16,418 nucleotides of DNA from positions 1 to 16,418 of the forward strand of contig DBCB01000342.1 in assembly GCA_002303765.1 (NCBI GenBank), in the 5' to 3' direction. Position 1 is the first letter of the stretch. Each line of letters begins with the position of its first letter. Source of the DNA: Planctomycetaceae bacterium UBA969 (lineage in GTDB: Bacteria; Planctomycetota; Planctomycetia; Gemmatales; Gemmataceae). Made by a program: the position numbers and the translations under genes. Below the pieces are notes generated by a model. The model saw only the letters and a list, made by a program, of their open reading frames with translations, was not told the DNA's origin and searched no databases. Of the stretch, positions 14,289-16,418 are shown in pieces.

Positions 14289-15272
14289 TCACCAAGAACA
14301 AGGCGGGAAACTTTCCCAGTCCTTGATGTCTCCTTTAAGCAAGGCTTGCGCAAGCATCCTTGCTTCTTGCTTTTGTGTTTCATCCAAATAATCAACCTGA
14401 CTTGTGCCTGACACCCTTGTTAATAGTACGACACCAAGATGCCCCAACGCCGATTCCTGTAGGTTTAAATCGCATTTTCCCGCATGGTTTTGGTATGCGT
14501 TTATAAAAGATCGAATCAATTCTGCATACGATGAACGGTTTGATTTTGCATAAATGCATTTCAAAACTAAATGTGCAAGAAACAATCCTAGATCCATCGT
14601 GAAGTCGCCAAAATGAGCGGTTTCATGATCCACCAAAGTCATGCCCTTAGGTTGAAGCAAAAGATTTTTTGGGCTGAAGTCGCCATGGCAAAGTGTTGCG
14701 TTTTCTTCTAATAGTGCATTGCGCAGGGAATGTATTCTGGCCGAATACTCTGGGAATTGCAGAGCCAGTCTTTCATAAAAAGGTTCAATTCTTAATTGCT
14801 GAAAAATGGTTTTGTCTAATAGCCCAGGGAAGCTTTTCTTTAAACTAGCTCCCTTATTATGAATAGTTGCTAGTAAATCTGCAGCTTGTGTTGCCCGAAT
14901 TGGGTCCGCTATTTGCCCTAATAAGTCGGTTTTCCAAGCGGTTGCTGGGGCAGGTGCAAGCGACATTGCCAACACATGATTTTGATTGTCATGCCAGAGA
15001 GGTTCGGTTAGGTAACCGTTTACTGCGAGGGATTTGAACGCAGAGAGAAAAAGAAATTCTCGTTCGATTCTTGCAGGGTCACTAAGCCAAAGATCTTTAA
15101 CCCGCAATTGTTTGCAGGCTTGTTTGAGGATAAAGGTTTGATCTGGAGTTGTGATTTTAAAAACGAGAGCTGAAACACCCCCGCTTAAGGATTCGATGGC
15201 GGGGTTGAGTACCGAGATTCTACGATTGGAAATTAGATAATTGGTAATGTTGGAAGGGTTTAATTCAAGCAC
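14289..15272 (-). CDS. APH / methylthioribose-kinase-like small-molecule kinase
   Basis: The protein has 327 residues from a GTG start at 15272, preceded by a good AGGTG about 5 bases upstream that overlaps the end of galE. It belongs to the aminoglycoside phosphotransferase / choline kinase / MtnK superfamily, whose members phosphorylate small hydroxyl compounds with ATP. Visible marks are the nucleotide-loop region SLSGGVSALVFKI (28-40), FILKQA with the probable ATP Lys50, and DPARIERE (65-72), which recalls MtnK. The catalytic loop is HGDFSPKN (196-203, Asp198 as base), and the metal-binding segment is LVDHETAHFGDF (213-224, with Asp215). There is no sign of antibiotic specificity. The start lies only 3 bases after the galE stop, so the two are probably translationally coupled. 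A sugar or sugar-derived substrate is plausible but not shown. Confidence 0.85.
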   Translation of the reverse strand: MLELNPSNITNYLISNRRISVLNPAIESLSGGVSALVFKITTPDQTFILKQACKQLRVKDLWLSDPARIEREFLFLSAFKSLAVNGYLTEPLWHDNQNHVLAMSLAPAPATAWKTDLLGQIADPIRATQAADLLATIHNKGASLKKSFPGLLDKTIFQQLRIEPFYERLALQFPEYSARIHSLRNALLEENATLCHGDFSPKNLLLQPKGMTLVDHETAHFGDFTMDLGLFLAHLVLKCIYAKSNRSSYAELIRSFINAYQNHAGKCDLNLQESALGHLGVVLLTRVSGTSQVDYLDETQKQEARMLAQALLKGDIKDWESFPPCSW

Positions 15273-15275
15273 AAA

Positions 15276-16262
15276 TCACCTGGTATTGTAGCCTTCTGGG
15301 TGCGATTGGTGCCAGCGCCAAGCGGTGGTAATTATTTCTCGGATATCCTTATAGTTGGCTTCCCATCCCAGCCTGAGATTTGCTTTTTTACAGCTTGCCA
15401 CCAAGGCGGGTGGGTCGCCTTCCCTGCGTGCACCGATGGTAAAGGGCACAGCTTTCCCGGTGATATCTTTGACAGCATTGAGGATTTCGTAAACACTGTT
15501 GCCCTTGCCTGTTCCCAGATTTAGGCAGAGGTGCTCGCCAGGTAATGTTTTTTCAAGTGCCAATCGGTGGGCGTTGGCGAGGTCATCCACATGAATGTAA
15601 TCTCTGATGCAGGTTCCATCGGGAGTTGGGTAGTCAGTGCCAAAAATTTCGAGGGAATTAGATCTACCAACAGCAGCAGAAAGTGCGAGTGGGATGAGAT
15701 GAGTTTCGGGGTTATGATCTTCGCCTATGCCGCCATCAGGGCTGGCACCAGCAGCATTAAAATAGCGAAGAGATGCACAAGACCATTTGTGGGCGGCGCA
15801 AAGATCTTTAATCATCCATTCTACCATCAGCTTGGTTTTACCATAAGGGTTGATGGGTTTTTGAGGGGTTTCTTCAACAATAGGAACTACGGTGGGGTTT
15901 CCATAGGTTGCGCATGTGCTTGAAAAAACAAGCTTGGAGATGTTGCATCGTTTCATAGCTTCGACAAGGCTGATGGTGCCTGCAACATTATTACGGTAGT
16001 ACAATTCGGGGTTTTTGGTGGATTCGCCCACTTGTGCAAAAGCAGCGAAGTGGATTACCGCTTCGATTTGGTTTGTGACCATGACATGCTCAAGCTTGCT
16101 TAAGTCATGAAGGTCGCCCTGGGTAAAAATATCGGCAGGGATAGAAGCAGCGTGACCGCGGGAAAGGTTATCGTAGACATGAACGAAATGCCCGTGTGCC
16201 CGCAGATGTCGAACTGTATGCGAACCGATGTATCCCGCGCCACCAGTGACCAATATTCGCAT
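15276..16262 (-). CDS. galE: UDP-glucose 4-epimerase
   Basis: The protein has 328 residues, the standard bacterial length. It interconverts UDP-glucose and UDP-galactose with bound NAD and supplies galactose for polysaccharides or glycolipids. The NAD-binding motif is TGGAGYIG (6-13), followed by YDNLSRGH (30-37). The catalytic residues are Ser115 (FSSTCATYGNP), Tyr140 and Lys144 (NPYGKTK). YFNAAGASPDG and YPTPDGTCIRDYIHVDDLA further match GalE over other extended SDR enzymes. The ATG at 16262 is preceded by AAGGG at normal distance. The gene lies 25 bases after the ABC ATPase gene and 3 bases before the kinase gene on the same strand, so the three probably form one transcript. Related UDP-sugar epimerases acting on N-acetyl sugars cannot be excluded from sequence alone. 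Confidence 0.95.
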   Translation of the reverse strand: MRILVTGGAGYIGSHTVRHLRAHGHFVHVYDNLSRGHAASIPADIFTQGDLHDLSKLEHVMVTNQIEAVIHFAAFAQVGESTKNPELYYRNNVAGTISLVEAMKRCNISKLVFSSTCATYGNPTVVPIVEETPQKPINPYGKTKLMVEWMIKDLCAAHKWSCASLRYFNAAGASPDGGIGEDHNPETHLIPLALSAAVGRSNSLEIFGTDYPTPDGTCIRDYIHVDDLANAHRLALEKTLPGEHLCLNLGTGKGNSVYEILNAVKDITGKAVPFTIGARREGDPPALVASCKKANLRLGWEANYKDIREIITTAWRWHQSHPEGYNTR

Positions 16263-16268
16263 GTCTTG

Positions 16269-16281
16269 ACCCTTTCAGGGT
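16269..16281 (-). promoter_or_regulatory. Small hairpin at the galE ribosome-binding site
   Basis: On the minus strand ACCCT and AGGGT pair around a GAA loop just upstream of galE. The 3' arm includes the AAGGG that serves as its Shine-Dalgarno sequence. The stem has only five pairs and a three-base loop, so any effect on translation would be mild. Confidence 0.3.
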
Positions 16282-16287
16282 TGAAGA

Positions 16288-16418
16288 TCAGTTGGTGATT
16301 CCTTTGGTAATTCCCATGAATACATCTTCCAAATTTACCTCTTCTTCATGCAGGGTTTTAAGTTTGTACCCAGCACGTACCAAGGCCTCAGCAATAAAAC
16401 TACCATCTTTAAAATCGT
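16288..16418 (-). CDS. C-terminal end of an ABC transporter ATP-binding protein (partial)
   Basis: Only the last 42 residues are inside the window; the frame runs off the right edge. They read FIAEALVRAGYKLKTLHEEE, then VNLEDVFMGITKGITN and TGA at 16290-16288. The LEDVF segment, followed by a short tail, is the usual end of ATPases of ABC-2-type exporters, where it follows the nucleotide-binding domain. None of the Walker A, signature or Walker B motifs is in view, so the call rests on this tail alone. It ends 25 bases before galE on the same strand and is probably the upstream gene of that transcript. Export of a lipid or polysaccharide would suit the galE neighbour but is a guess. Confidence 0.7.
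   Translation of the reverse strand, partial: DFKDGSFIAEALVRAGYKLKTLHEEEVNLEDVFMGITKGITN

Noticed and set aside
14304..14316. GGGAA-ACT-TTCCC hairpin considered as a bidirectional terminator
   Set aside because: It lies within the last codons of the kinase gene, has a short stem and is not followed by a T-run on either strand.
14289..15272. Kinase considered as an antibiotic-resistance aminoglycoside phosphotransferase
   Set aside because: Only the general kinase motifs are shared. The N-terminal part fits MtnK/choline-kinase-like proteins better, and the galE-linked context is not that of a resistance gene.

Overview
The window looks like a piece of a chromosome from a member of the Planctomycetota. 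The reasons are a Tat-exported DUF1501 protein, a second Tat-type secreted protein of a kind I associate with planctomycetes, an archaeal/eukaryote-type prolyl-tRNA synthetase, and an elongated acyl carrier protein. Base composition is moderate to AT-rich, lower in GC than cultured Gemmata-type planctomycetes, so I do not name a genus. No tRNA, rRNA, CRISPR array, insertion sequence or other mobile element was seen.

Layout. (1) 1-1251: the 3' part of proS, converging with a DUF1501 gene (1258-2667, minus). (2) 2835-4151: a secreted protein of unknown function, divergent from the DUF1501 gene. (3) 4152-4758: about 600 bp of AT-rich non-coding DNA that probably holds the promoter of the next block. 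(4) 4759-12737: eight genes on the plus strand: hotdog protein, FabG-type reductase, long acyl carrier protein, second hotdog protein, two ketosynthase-family proteins, a membrane-anchored alpha/beta hydrolase and a GH3-family acyl-adenylating enzyme. (5) 12796-14288: a CorA-type metal channel behind a leader hairpin, then a small secreted OB-fold-like protein. (6) 14289-16418, minus strand: the tail of an ABC transporter ATPase, then galE, then an APH/methylthioribose-kinase-like kinase, tightly spaced.

The main point of interest is block 4, a dedicated type II fatty acid or polyketide pathway. Both of its enzyme pairs combine an intact member with one whose catalytic residues are altered. 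The first ketosynthase has Asp for the active-site Cys and Asn for the second catalytic His, while its neighbour has the full Cys-His-His triad. The first hotdog protein has Gln where the second has the catalytic Glu. This suggests a ketosynthase/chain-length-factor pair and perhaps a heteromeric dehydratase. The window contains no enoyl reductase, malonyl transferase or phosphopantetheinyl transferase. The chain may therefore stay unsaturated, or the missing steps may be borrowed from primary metabolism. The GH3 enzyme and the hydrolase are natural candidates for the last steps, activation and amide formation, and hydrolysis. The product is unknown, and all functional links between these genes are inferred from gene order and conserved residues.
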